This document shows positions 1 to 10,555 of a stretch of 62,224 bases of DNA, piece by piece. How positions within the stretch are numbered: the stretch's first letter is position 1; each line of letters opens with the position of its first letter. Source of the stretch: Streptomyces sp. CBMA123. GTDB lineage: Bacteria; Actinomycetota; Actinomycetes; Streptomycetales; Streptomycetaceae. The stretch spans positions 1 through 62,224 of the forward strand of contig NZ_MECK01000157.1 in the NCBI RefSeq assembly GCF_014596465.1, read 5' to 3'. The notes beneath the pieces are model-generated. The model saw only the letters and a list, made by a program, of their open reading frames with translations, made no database searches and was not told the origin of the DNA. Position numbers and translations under genes: made by a program.

Positions 1-27
1 GCGGCGGGAGGCGGCCCGGGACCCAGG

Positions 28-975
28 TCAGGCCCCGGACTCCCAGCCGGCCGGGTCGCTCCAGGCGGCGAGCGCGCGGCGGCTCTCGAAGCGGCGCTCC
101 CGGCCGGTCAGCGGGTCGGTGAACCCGATCGCCGAGGCGAGCAGTTGCAGCGGCCGGCGGAAGTCGTCCAGGGCCGGTTCGGGCAGGACCACCGGGTACA
201 CCGGGTCGCCGAGGATCGGCAGCCCGAGGCCGCTCATGTGCAGCCGCAGCTGATGGGTGCGCCCGCTGAGCGGCCGCAGCCGGTAGCGGGCGAGGCCGTC
301 CCGGTGCTCCAGCAGGTCGATCCGGCTCTCGCTGTTCGGCGGCGCGTCCAGCTCCCGGGCGGCGATCACCCCGCGTTCCTTGACGATGTGGCTGCGCACC
401 GTGCGCGGCAGGCTCAGCTCCGGGTCGTACGGGGCGACCGCCCGGTACTCCTTGCGGACCTGGCGGTCCCGGAACAGCGTCTGGTAGGCACCGCGCTCCT
501 CGGGCCGGACCACGAACATGGCCAGGCCCGCGGTGAGCCGGTCGAGCCGGTGCGCGGGGCTGAGCGCGGGCAGGTCGAGGTCGTGCCGCAGCCGGGAGAG
601 CGCCGTCTCCACGACGTGCCGGCCGCGCGGGGTGGTGGCCAGGAAGTGCGGCTTGTCGACGACCACCAGGTGCTCGTCGCGGTGCAGCACCACCAGTTCG
701 AACGGGACCGGCACCTCCGCCGGGTGGTCCCGGTGGAACCACAGGTGCGCGCCGGGGCGAAACGGTTCGTCGAAGGCGATCGGGCCCTGCTCGCCGACGA
801 TCTCGCCGTCGCGCAGCGCCGCCTCGATCCGCGCCGCGGCCACCACGGGCAGCCGCTCGACCAGGTGGTCCCGCACCGTCGGCCAGTCGCCCTCCGGCGG
901 CAGCCGCAGGTGCACCGGGTCCACGCCGCGGCGCTGCGGGAGGGGGGAGGTCGGGCGGTGGCTCTTGCGTCTCAT
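28..975 (-). CDS. RluA-family pseudouridine synthase
   Basis: Predicted to isomerise uridine to pseudouridine in rRNA or tRNA in the cytoplasm. The protein is about 315 residues and carries the RluA catalytic signature AHRLDRLTAGL, whose Asp is the expected nucleophile, followed by the family's GRTHQLRLHM motif and a GDPVYP motif near the C-terminus. The start chosen is the ATG giving MRRKSHRP; the frame stays open upstream to about 1404, but the extra residues are low-complexity and shared with intergenic repeats. It stands alone, divergent from the phosphatase gene. The family assignment is firm; the target RNA position cannot be read from sequence. Confidence 0.88.
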   Translation of the reverse strand: MRRKSHRPTSPLPQRRGVDPVHLRLPPEGDWPTVRDHLVERLPVVAAARIEAALRDGEIVGEQGPIAFDEPFRPGAHLWFHRDHPAEVPVPFELVVLHRDEHLVVVDKPHFLATTPRGRHVVETALSRLRHDLDLPALSPAHRLDRLTAGLAMFVVRPEERGAYQTLFRDRQVRKEYRAVAPYDPELSLPRTVRSHIVKERGVIAARELDAPPNSESRIDLLEHRDGLARYRLRPLSGRTHQLRLHMSGLGLPILGDPVYPVVLPEPALDDFRRPLQLLASAIGFTDPLTGRERRFESRRALAAWSDPAGWESGA

Positions 976-1076
976 CTCCCGGCCCAGCCTACGGCCTGCC
1001 TTCACACCCCCGTCGTCCGCCCGGAGAGCGGGCAGGGCGGCGTCGGGGGCGTGCATCGCACGGCGGAGGTGGAGGC

Positions 1077-1212
1077 ACCTCCCGGCCGGAGGCCGGGGGC
1101 GGAGTCCATGCGGTGGGGCGCCTCCCGGCCGCCGGGCCGGGGGCCGTCGGCGACCGACGACAACGCGGCGAGGTGCGTGCACTGAGGGGACCTCCCGGCC
1201 GGAGGCTGGGGG
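1077..1212. repeat. intergenic GC-rich repeat, three copies
   Basis: The 383-base gap between the two divergent first genes holds three copies of a CCTCCCGGCC-centred unit at 1077-1099, 1120-1143 and 1190-1212. The outer two are nearly identical over 23 bases and the middle one is degenerate. Each is partly self-complementary, so they may act as hairpins. No gene is seen here. Confidence 0.6.
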
Positions 1213-1358
1213 AGCGTCGCCCCGCGGCGGGAGTTCGAAGGCAGGCGCCGGTGCGCGGCCCCGGCGGGCCCGCGCCGAGGTGCTGACCCGGGGCGGGGCG
1301 GGGAAAGTGGGTCGAAGGCCTTCGGGCCCGGAGCACTTCGACCCCTGGAGGAGTTCGC

Positions 1359-2447
1359 GTGAGAGCCGACGGCCCGGACGGGCTTCCGCCGCTGCACCTG
1401 CCACGGCGGACCCGGCTGCTGCTGTACGGCGCTCTCGTGCTGCTGGTCGCCGCCGTGGTGTCCGCCCTGGCGATCGGCCCGGGGGCGACCCTGTCGCCGC
1501 TGCTCGCGGTGGCCCCGGTGCTCGCCGGGGCCACCACCCGCAAGGCCCGGGTGCCGCTGCTGGTCGGCGCGGCGGCGCTGCTGGCGGTCGGTGTGCTGGA
1601 GTCGACGAACACCGTGCTGCCGCTCTCGGTGCGGATCAGCGTGCCGGTCACCGTGCTGGCCGCGACCCTGGCCAGCGCGGCCAGCGTGGTGCTGGTGGCG
1701 GCCCGGGAGCGGGAGCTGTACCAGGTCCGGACGGTGGCGGAGGCGGCCCAGCGGGCCCTGCTGCGACCGCCCGCCGAGCGGATCGGGCCGCTGCGCCTGG
1801 CCGTGCGGTACGTCGCGGCGGCCGCCGAGGCGCGGATCGGCGGGGACCTGTACGCCGTGGTGGAGACCCGCTTCGGGGTGCGGATCCTGCTGGGGGACGT
1901 GCAGGGGCACGGGCTTCCGGCCGTGGAGACGGCGGCGGACGTCCTGGGGGTGTTCCGGGAGGCGGCGCGGACCGAGCCCGATCCCGGGCGGCTGGCGGAG
2001 CGGCTGGACGCGGCGCTCACGGCCCGGCCCGGCGACGGGCGCTTCGCCACCGCGCTGCTGCTGGACGTCCCGGCCGGGCGGGAGCCGGTGCGGGTGGTGA
2101 ACTGCGGCCATCCGCCCCCGCTGCTGCGCCGCGCGGGTGGGGTGGGCGAGCTGGCGCCGGCCGTGCCGGCGCCGCCGCTGGGTCTGCGTGAGCTGACCGG
2201 GCAGGACTACTCGGCGAGCCGCTTCGACCCGAGCCCGGGGGACCTGCTGCTGCTCCACACCGACGGCGTGTCCGAGGCCCGGGACGCCGACGGCCGGTTC
2301 TACCCGCTGGCGGAGCGGCTGCCCGGACTGCACGGCAGCAGCCCGGCGGACCTGCTGGACGCCGTGCTGGCGGACGTCCGGGGCTGGGTCGGGGACCCGG
2401 GGCTGGCCGACGACGCGGCGCTGCTGGCGCTGCGCTGGGACCACTGA
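1359..2447 (+). CDS. Membrane-anchored SpoIIE/PP2C serine phosphatase
   Basis: A 362-residue protein with hydrophobic segments over roughly residues 18-115, followed by a PP2C-type phosphatase domain. Metal-binding and core motifs are visible: ARIGGDLYAVV, GDVQGHGLPA, NCGHPPPLLRR, LLHTDGVSEARD and the terminal DDAALLAL. Such phosphatases usually dephosphorylate anti-anti-sigma proteins in actinobacterial stress and sporulation switches. No GAF, PAS or kinase domain is attached, so the input signal is unknown; no anti-sigma partner is adjacent. The GTG start has a GGAGGAG Shine-Dalgarno at 1347-1353. Confidence 0.9.
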   Translation: MRADGPDGLPPLHLPRRTRLLLYGALVLLVAAVVSALAIGPGATLSPLLAVAPVLAGATTRKARVPLLVGAAALLAVGVLESTNTVLPLSVRISVPVTVLAATLASAASVVLVAARERELYQVRTVAEAAQRALLRPPAERIGPLRLAVRYVAAAAEARIGGDLYAVVETRFGVRILLGDVQGHGLPAVETAADVLGVFREAARTEPDPGRLAERLDAALTARPGDGRFATALLLDVPAGREPVRVVNCGHPPPLLRRAGGVGELAPAVPAPPLGLRELTGQDYSASRFDPSPGDLLLLHTDGVSEARDADGRFYPLAERLPGLHGSSPADLLDAVLADVRGWVGDPGLADDAALLALRWDH

Positions 2448-2674
2448 GGAGGCTGTTGAGGGGGGCGCTCAAGGGGGTCGTGGAAGCGGCCGTAGAGGGG
2501 CCGCCGAGGAGACCGCTGCGGCGCGCGGTCCGCTCCTTCGGATCCGGCCGGGAGCGCGGGCGCGATTGTCACTGGCGTGTGCGAGGCTCCCCACACGGTC
2601 GATCAGGCATCGGCCGGGCGTGTCGGCCGGGCGTTCGGCTCGAGCGCCGGCGGGACCGACGAGGGGAGCGTGCC

Positions 2675-3061
2675 ATGGCGGAGGCGAGCGGGTCGTTCGT
2701 GGTGACGGCGTTCGAGCCGGTGGAGACGGAGCAGCAGGAGGGCTCCGTCCTCGGCCGGGCGCGGATCGCCAAGACCTTCACCGGCGGGCTGAGCGGGCGC
2801 GGCGAGGTGCGGATGCTGTCCGTCGGCGACGCGGCGGGCGGGCCGGCCTCCTACGTCGCGGTGGAGCACGTGACGGGCGAACTGGACGGGCGCGCGGGCT
2901 CGTTCGTGCTCCAGCACGCCGCCTGGGACACCACCGGGGTGACGATACGCGTGGTGCCGGGCACCGGGTCGGGCGAACTGGCCGGGATCACCGGCGAGTT
3001 CCGGCTGGCCGTCGACGAGTCCGGCACCCACACCTACGTGCTGGCGTACGAGCTGGGCTGA
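2675..3061 (+). CDS. DUF3224 domain protein
   Basis: A 128-residue soluble protein of the DUF3224 family, thought to adopt a small beta-barrel (allene-oxide-cyclase-like) fold; no activity is established. Typical features are the early KTFTGGLSGRGEV stretch, the central YVAVEHVTGELDGRAGSF segment and the late GTGSGELAGITGEF segment. The ATG at 2675 is preceded by GAGGGGAG. The open frame extends to 2456, but the upstream residues do not resemble the family. The preceding 227 bases hold no gene. Confidence 0.85.
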   Translation: MAEASGSFVVTAFEPVETEQQEGSVLGRARIAKTFTGGLSGRGEVRMLSVGDAAGGPASYVAVEHVTGELDGRAGSFVLQHAAWDTTGVTIRVVPGTGSGELAGITGEFRLAVDESGTHTYVLAYELG

Positions 3062-3063
3062 CG

Positions 3064-3415
3064 CCCGCCGCTCCCACCGGTACGCGGGCCTGGCCCGGCG
3101 GCCGGGGTCGGAGCGAGGCCGGCCGGGTGGTAGCCGGCGACGGCCAGGCACGGTTCGGAGGCGCCGCCCTCGATGCCACCGCCGTGCGGCGCGATGACGG
3201 TAATCCGGATGCCGTACGGCCCTGCGGGCTCTGGTCGTCGATCAGGTGGCGGCGGCGGTGGCGGCGGCCGTAGGCCACGCCCTCGGTCAGGGCCGGGTCG
3301 GCGTGGAGCGCCGTGGTGGAGGGGTAGCTGTCGCGGCGCTCGCGGGGGTGCCGAGGGCCGGGGCCGCGGCGAAGGCGGCGATCAGGGTACGACGGTTGAT
3401 CATGATCGGGATCAT
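3064..3415 (-). pseudogene. Decayed poly-gamma-glutamate hydrolase (DUF867-type)
   Basis: Three short stretches in different frames of the minus strand read in order as an exported PGA hydrolase-type protein. The first is a Tat-like signal beginning MINRRTLIAAFAAAP at 3403. Then comes the mature N-terminus DSYPSTTALHADPALTEGV, and then the core GIRITVIAPHGGGIEGG...CLAVAGYHPA. Joining them needs two frameshifts, and the C-terminal half of the domain is absent where the DUF3224 gene begins. I read this as a relic of a gene family common in streptomycetes and phages. The rest of the 3062-3594 gap holds nothing else I can support. Confidence 0.7.
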
Positions 3416-3594
3416 GGCAGGAGGTGCGGGAAGGTAAAGGAGCGCCAGAGTCACGGCCAAGTCCGCGCCGGATGCGACGGGGTCGGCCTGATCGTGTGAC
3501 ACCGGCCCGACGGGCGCGCGCCGTGAGCACCGGGCAGCCCTCCACACTGCCACGATGATGCGATCAGTGCACGATCGGCATCGGAGGGTGGCGC

Positions 3595-4533
3595 ATGCCC
3601 GGAACAGCAACTGCCCCTACGGTTGCGGCCCGTACGCCGGCGACGGTCGAGGAGGTGGTCGGCCGACTGCGGGAGATCGCGACGGCCCTTCCCCTGGCCG
3701 ACGGGGTGGCGGTCTTCAACCGGCTCTACCTCACCGTCACCGAGGCGGTCCGCGATCGGCTCGCGGACGGGTACTTCGCCGACCCGTCGGCGATGGCCGA
3801 GCTGGACGCGGTGTTCGCCGGGCGGTACCTGCTGGCCGTGGACAGCGACGCCGCGGGGCAGGAGCCGCCCGCCTGCTGGCGGCCGCTGTTCGCGCTGCGC
3901 GCCCACCCGGGCGTGCACCCGTTGCAGTTCGCGCTGGCCGGGATGAACGCCCACATCCAGCACGACCTGCCGCTGGCGGTGGTGGACCTCTGCCGTCGCC
4001 GGGGCTGCGTGCCCGCCGAGGTCGAGCGGGACTACCACCGGATCAACGGGGTGCTGGCCGAGGTCGAGGCGGTCGCCCGGGAGCAGCTGCTGCCCGGGGC
4101 CGAGCTGCCGGAGTGCGCGGGGCCGCTCACTCACGCCGGGCCGCTCGCTCACGCCGGGTCACCCGCCCACGCCGGCCCGCTCACCCACCTGCTCGGCACC
4201 TGGTCGGTCGAGGCCGCCCGGGAGGGGGCCTGGTCCGCCGTCCAGGCGCTCTGGGAGCTGCGCGCGCTCCCGTCCGCCGCCCGGGCCTTCGGCGCGGCGC
4301 TGGACGGCTCGGTCGGGCTGCTCGGCCACGCCCTGCTGCTCCCGCTGGTGCCGTACGAGGGCCACCACAGCGGCTGCGGTGGGAACCACGGTGGCTGCGG
4401 CGGGACCCACGGCGCCGCCCCGCGAACCGCCCCCGTCACCGCCCCCGCCACGGCTCCCGACACGGCCGCGGCCGCCCGGCCCCCCGCGACGGGGAACCGG
4501 ACGGCCGACGGCACGAGCCGGAACAGGACCTGA
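3595..4533 (+). CDS. DUF5995 family protein
   Basis: A 312-residue protein. Its first 230 residues match the DUF5995 family, with VAVFNRLYLTVTEAV, CWRPLFALR and QFALAGMNAHIQHDLPLAVV as recognisable blocks; function is unknown. The conserved His/Asp pairs in NAHIQHDL suggest metal binding, which is inference. Two low-complexity insertions are present: a tandem T/A-H-A-G-rich repeat (bases about 4123-4190) and a Gly/His/Cys-rich then Ala/Thr/Pro-rich C-terminus. Its TGA abuts the stop of the convergent guaB1 gene with no intervening base. Confidence 0.8.
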   Translation: MPGTATAPTVAARTPATVEEVVGRLREIATALPLADGVAVFNRLYLTVTEAVRDRLADGYFADPSAMAELDAVFAGRYLLAVDSDAAGQEPPACWRPLFALRAHPGVHPLQFALAGMNAHIQHDLPLAVVDLCRRRGCVPAEVERDYHRINGVLAEVEAVAREQLLPGAELPECAGPLTHAGPLAHAGSPAHAGPLTHLLGTWSVEAAREGAWSAVQALWELRALPSAARAFGAALDGSVGLLGHALLLPLVPYEGHHSGCGGNHGGCGGTHGAAPRTAPVTAPATAPDTAAAARPPATGNRTADGTSRNRT

Positions 4534-6132
<1,599 letters not shown>

Positions 6133-6262
6133 TCAATGCTCCGCGCGTAGACATGGACGATCCTCCAAGGGCTGCCCTCAGCTCCGGCTTTCGCTACGGC
6201 CGGGGCCACTCCCGTAGCATTCACGCGGTAACGGCGAGGCGAGTGGGAAAGCGGCAGCGGGC

Positions 6263-7762
6263 GTGAGCATCGAGCAGACGGACATCGGGCAGGACCAGGG
6301 CGAGGAGGAGATCGACTACGGTCCGGGTCTCGACCCCGAGCGGCTGAGGCTCTGCCTGGAGGTGCTCGCCGAGTTGGACGAGCTGCACGTCGACCATCCG
6401 GACGCGATCACCGTCCGCCAGGCCGTCGGCGGCATATTCCGGACCCTCAAGCAGCGTCGCCGCCAGGAGACCCGGGCCCGCAAGACGGCCAACGACCGCG
6501 AGGTCACCGCCCGCACGGCCACCGGCGCCCCGACCCGGATCGACGACGAGACGGCCGGCGCCTTCGGCCTGACCACCGTCACCACCACCGAGATCGCCGG
6601 GATCCTGGAGCGGCCGCGCTCCTGCTACACCTGCAAGACCCGGTACATCGAGGTCGACGCCTTCTACCACAACCTGTGCCAGAAGTGCGCCGTCCTGAAC
6701 CGGTCCCGCCGGGACGCCCGGGCCGACCTCACCGGCAAGCGCGCGCTGCTGACCGGCGGCCGGGCCAAGATCGGGATGTACATCGCGCTGATGCTGCTGC
6801 GCGACGGCGCCCACACCACCATCACCACCCGCTTCCCCAACGACGCGATCCGCCGCTTCACCGCGATGCCGGACAGCGCCCAGTGGATCCACCGCCTCAA
6901 GATCATCGGCATCGACCTGCGCGACCCGGCCCAGGTGATGGCCCTCGCGGACGAGGTCGCCGCCGACGGCCCGCTGGACATCCTGATCAACAACGCCGCG
7001 CAGACCGTCCGCCGCCCGGCGGAGTCCTACCGCGAGCTGGTCAACGCCGAGTCCGCCCCGCTGCCGGCCGGCGAACTGCCCCAGGCCACCACCATCGGCC
7101 GGTTCAACAGCGGCAGCGTCGACCTGCCCGCCCTCCCCCACCAGGCGAGCGACAGCGGGCAGCGGCTCGCCGCCGAGGACGTCACCTCGCTCGCCCTGGT
7201 CACCGGCTCGGCCACCCCGGCCCGGATCGAGGCCGGCACCGCGATCGACGCCGGCGGCCTGGTGCCCGACCTCGCGCCCACCAACAGCTGGGTGCAGACC
7301 GTCAGCGAGGTCGGCCCGGTGGAGCTGCTGGAGGTCCAGCTCTGCAACTCCACCGCGCCGTTCATCCTGATCAGCCGACTGCGCCCGGCGATGGCCGCGT
7401 CCGCCTCCCGCCGCAAGTACGTGGTCAACGTCTCCGCCATGGAGGGCGTGTTCCAGCGCGGCTACAAGGGCGCCGGCCACCCGCACACCAACATGGCCAA
7501 GGCCGCGCTGAACATGCTCACCCGCACCAGCGCGCAGGAGATGTTCGAGTCCGACGGCATCCTGATGACCGCCGTCGACACCGGCTGGATCACCGACGAG
7601 CGGCCGCACCCGGACAAGATGCGGCTCGCCGACGAGGGCTTCCACGCCCCGCTCGACCTGGTCGACGGCGCGGCCCGGGTGTACGACCCGATCGTGCGCG
7701 GCGAGGCCGGCGAGGACCTCTTCGGCTGCTTCCTCAAGGACTACGAGCGCGCCAACTGGTAA
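6263..7762 (+). CDS. SDR family protein with N-terminal zinc-ribbon-like extension
   Basis: A 499-residue protein. Residues 1-150 form an actinobacterial extension with a CYTCKTRY...CQKC cysteine pair-of-pairs likely to bind zinc. From about residue 160 a short-chain dehydrogenase fold follows: nucleotide-binding LLTGGRAKIG, LDILINNAAQ, and the Ser motif YVVNVSAMEG. Where SDR enzymes have YxxxK, this protein reads HTNMAKAAL: the Lys is kept but the Tyr position is Thr. A roughly 80-residue insertion lies between the NNAA motif and the later helices. Substrate unknown. The GTG start is divergent from guaB1; the 289-base spacer is moderately AT-rich and must hold both promoters. Confidence 0.85.
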   Translation: MSIEQTDIGQDQGEEEIDYGPGLDPERLRLCLEVLAELDELHVDHPDAITVRQAVGGIFRTLKQRRRQETRARKTANDREVTARTATGAPTRIDDETAGAFGLTTVTTTEIAGILERPRSCYTCKTRYIEVDAFYHNLCQKCAVLNRSRRDARADLTGKRALLTGGRAKIGMYIALMLLRDGAHTTITTRFPNDAIRRFTAMPDSAQWIHRLKIIGIDLRDPAQVMALADEVAADGPLDILINNAAQTVRRPAESYRELVNAESAPLPAGELPQATTIGRFNSGSVDLPALPHQASDSGQRLAAEDVTSLALVTGSATPARIEAGTAIDAGGLVPDLAPTNSWVQTVSEVGPVELLEVQLCNSTAPFILISRLRPAMAASASRRKYVVNVSAMEGVFQRGYKGAGHPHTNMAKAALNMLTRTSAQEMFESDGILMTAVDTGWITDERPHPDKMRLADEGFHAPLDLVDGAARVYDPIVRGEAGEDLFGCFLKDYERANW

Positions 7763-7813
7763 GCGGCGAACAGCAGTCGGCCACGGCCACACCAGCCCGA
7801 AGGAGAACCCGAG

Positions 7814-8266
7814 TTGACCACCGCACCGCTGCTCGGCGCCGGGATCGTCGTGCCCACCGGGGACGGCCGGGTGCTGCTCGGCCGCCGCATCACGGCCGGC
7901 GAGCCGCCGACCTGGAGCCTGCCCGGCGGCAAGGTCGACCTCGGCGAGTCCTTCGAGCAGACCGCGGCCCGCGAACTCGCCGAGGAGACCGGGATCGTGC
8001 TGCCGGCCGAGCGGATGCGGGTGCTCGCCCTGCACCTGGACCACGAGCTCGGCCGGCCCCGGCTGACCGCCGCCGTGCTGGCACCGCCGAGCCTGGCCGA
8101 GGCGCTGGTCACCGAGCCGCACGCCTGCGCCGGCTGGGAGCGCTTCCCGGTGGACGCGCTGCCGGAGCCGATGTTCTACCCGTCCGCGCTGGTGCTCGGC
8201 AGCTGGCTGCCCGGCCTGGCCGACGTCCGGCGGGCCGGGACGCACGGCTACCCCGTCGCCCGCTGA
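7814..8266 (+). CDS. Nudix hydrolase
   Basis: A 150-residue single-domain protein. The Nudix box is complete: GGKVDLGESFEQTAARELAEETGI supplies the G-x5-E-x7-RE-hydrophobic-x-EE-x-G pattern that binds Mg2+ at a diphosphate. The aromatic and acidic substrate-selecting residues around DHELGRPRL do not identify the nucleotide. The TTG start at 7814 is preceded by AAGGAGAA at good spacing and lies 51 bases after the SDR gene, so co-transcription is likely. Confidence 0.88.
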   Translation: MTTAPLLGAGIVVPTGDGRVLLGRRITAGEPPTWSLPGGKVDLGESFEQTAARELAEETGIVLPAERMRVLALHLDHELGRPRLTAAVLAPPSLAEALVTEPHACAGWERFPVDALPEPMFYPSALVLGSWLPGLADVRRAGTHGYPVAR

Positions 8267-8286
8267 TCCGCTCACCCAACGGATCA
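8264..8286. terminator. Hairpin at convergent gene end
   Basis: TGATCCG and CGGATCA form 7-bp arms around a 9-base loop; the left arm includes the Nudix stop codon. It sits between the convergent Nudix and FtsX genes. Confidence 0.45.
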
Positions 8287-8320
8287 ACGAGCGGCGGGGC
8301 CGTCGACTCACGTACCGCGC

Positions 8321-10555
8321 TCAGCCGTTGCGGGCGGCCTCCGGTCCGGTGATCCGCCGCAGCAGCGGCAGGGTGGAGGCGATGATGCCGAGCGAGGCGG
8401 CCAGCCCGAAACCGGTCAGCCCGTAGTAGGTGAGGTCGGGCGAGACCAGGTCGTAGCCCATCTGCGACGTGAGGAACATCGCCGCCGCGGCGAAGCCCGT
8501 CCCGATCGCGAGCGCCGAGACCACCAGCAGCGGCAACGCGCTCTCCAGTCCGACCACCCGGTGCAGCAGCCGCAGCGGCGCTCCGGTCAGCCGCAGCATC
8601 GCGAACGGCCGTCGGCGGTCGGAGAGTCCGGCCACCACGCTCACCGCGAGGCTGCACCCGGCGATCGGCAGGGTGGTCAGCAGCACGACGTTCGCCAGCT
8701 GCCGCCAGCCCTGGAGCTTCTTCTGCCCCTCGGAGGACCAGTCCTCGGCCAGCCTCGGCTCGTAGGTCGGGAACTCCTTCGTGAACAGGGTCCGCAGCTG
8801 CTCCTTGGCCGCCTCGGAGCCGTCGGTGGTCGCGTAGAGCATCCGCACCGGGAGCTCGACCGCTGCCTCCGCGGAGATCTGTGCGGCGGGCCACTCGTGC
8901 CCTGAGCCGTCCGTCAGGTCGAGCAGCTGGTACGGATCGACCGCCGCGACGGCGGCGCCGGGCGCGCAGTGGCCGACCACAGGGATCTGCGCGAGTTCCG
9001 CGCAGCTCACCAGGCTGGGCACCACCCGTCGCTCGCCCAGCTGGTACGCGCCGATCCCGGCCGGGTTGTCGTGCACCAGGGCGATCCCCCGGAACCCGGG
9101 GACGGCTCGGGCCTGCGCCAGCACGCGGTCGGGCACCGAAGGCAGTGCGGTCGCGTCCGGCTTGTTGCCGAACGGAGTGGCCACGATTGCCTTGCGAACC
9201 TCGGGGGCGCCGTTCACCAACCCCTGGTTGGCGTTGATGGTGCTCATGATGCCCAGGGTGCCGGTGGTCACGAACAGCGCCAGCACCAGTCCGGCGACCG
9301 AGCGGAAGCCCGCCCGGGGATCGTCCGCGAGGCGGCGCATCGCGATCAGCGAGGCCGGCCGGCTGGTCCGCCGGGCCACCACCCGGGCGGTCGCCAGGGT
9401 GAGCCAGGGACCGGCGATCACCAGGCCGAGCATCACCAGCACGAAGCCGCTCAGGTACCCCGCGGACTGCCCGTCGGTGGTCTTCGGGTGGTTGCCGACG
9501 AAGTAGCCGAGCTCGGCCAGCCCGGCCACCAGCGGCGCCAGCCGCCAGGGGCTCGGCGGCTTCGGGGTGACCCGGCGGGAGACCCCGAGCGGCGAGATGG
9601 TGACCCGGCGCAGCGCGAACCGGGCGGCGAGCGCGGCCGCCACCGGCACGCCCAGCGCCACCCCGGCCACCTGCGGCAGGGTCAGGCTGAGGTCGCCGGC
9701 GAAGAACCGGTCGCCGGTGAACGGCACGTCGGCCACCAGCGGCTTCAGCGCGACGTACAGACCGAAGCCGACGACCGTGCCGACCACCGCGGCCACGGTG
9801 GACTCCACCGCCGACATCACCGACACCTGGCCGGGCGTGGCACCGACCAGCCGCATCGCGGCGTAGCGCTGCTCCCGGGTGGCGGCGGACAGCCGGGTCG
9901 CGGTGCCGATGAAGATCAGCACCGGGAAGATCAGCGCGGCGGCCACCACGGTGAGCACCAGGACCAGGGCGTCCCCGTGCACGCCCGCGCCGTAGCAGTC
10001 GTACTCGCAGTTGTCGGGCAGCGCGGTGGCGATGCCGGTGACGGTGTGGGCCCTCGGTAGCGCCTTGACCTCGTCCGCGGTGCGTCCGACGACCAGCGCG
10101 AGGGTGTCCGGGGAGGGCAGCGCGTCCTCGCCGAGGGTGCCGACCAGCCGGCCGGGGAAGCGGTCGCCCAGTTCGACGGCCGGGGTGTCGCGCAGCAGCT
10201 TCTCCAGCGCGGGCGAGGCGTAGTACTCGCCGGGCGCGGGCAGTCGGCTCAGCCCGGGTACGACGGGCGAGGTGGGCCCGGTCGGGGCGAGGTCGACCCG
10301 GAAGACCCGCTTGCCCCGGTAGTAGTCGCCCCGGGCGCCCCACCAGAGCGGGTCCGCCGAGGTGGCGGCCGTGGCGCCCTTGGCGCCGGTGTTCATCCAG
10401 AGCTGCCGCTCGTTGGCGCGGTCGATCGCGTTCATGCTGGAGAGGGTGGACAGCAGCAGCCCGACCCCGATCGCGACCGCCGCCGCGATCATCAGCAGCC
10501 GGGCCACGGCCTCCCGGCCGCCGCTGACGGCCAGTCGGAGCGAGAAGGGGATCAC
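8321..10555 (-). CDS. FtsX-like ABC transporter permease
   Basis: A 744-residue membrane protein with an N-terminal transmembrane helix (about residues 17-38), a large external domain, a first FtsX domain (about 190-390) containing the TRLSAATREQRYAAMRLVGATPG coupling region, and a second near residues 600-740. This is the MacB/FtsX-like arrangement of exporters or mechanotransmission transporters rather than importers. Its start overlaps the stop of the ATPase gene upstream (ATGA type), and the ATPase in turn overlaps padR. The three form one operon, probably a drug- or peptide-responsive exporter. Confidence 0.88.
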   Translation of the reverse strand: MIPFSLRLAVSGGREAVARLLMIAAAVAIGVGLLLSTLSSMNAIDRANERQLWMNTGAKGATAATSADPLWWGARGDYYRGKRVFRVDLAPTGPTSPVVPGLSRLPAPGEYYASPALEKLLRDTPAVELGDRFPGRLVGTLGEDALPSPDTLALVVGRTADEVKALPRAHTVTGIATALPDNCEYDCYGAGVHGDALVLVLTVVAAALIFPVLIFIGTATRLSAATREQRYAAMRLVGATPGQVSVMSAVESTVAAVVGTVVGFGLYVALKPLVADVPFTGDRFFAGDLSLTLPQVAGVALGVPVAAALAARFALRRVTISPLGVSRRVTPKPPSPWRLAPLVAGLAELGYFVGNHPKTTDGQSAGYLSGFVLVMLGLVIAGPWLTLATARVVARRTSRPASLIAMRRLADDPRAGFRSVAGLVLALFVTTGTLGIMSTINANQGLVNGAPEVRKAIVATPFGNKPDATALPSVPDRVLAQARAVPGFRGIALVHDNPAGIGAYQLGERRVVPSLVSCAELAQIPVVGHCAPGAAVAAVDPYQLLDLTDGSGHEWPAAQISAEAAVELPVRMLYATTDGSEAAKEQLRTLFTKEFPTYEPRLAEDWSSEGQKKLQGWRQLANVVLLTTLPIAGCSLAVSVVAGLSDRRRPFAMLRLTGAPLRLLHRVVGLESALPLLVVSALAIGTGFAAAAMFLTSQMGYDLVSPDLTYYGLTGFGLAASLGIIASTLPLLRRITGPEAARNG

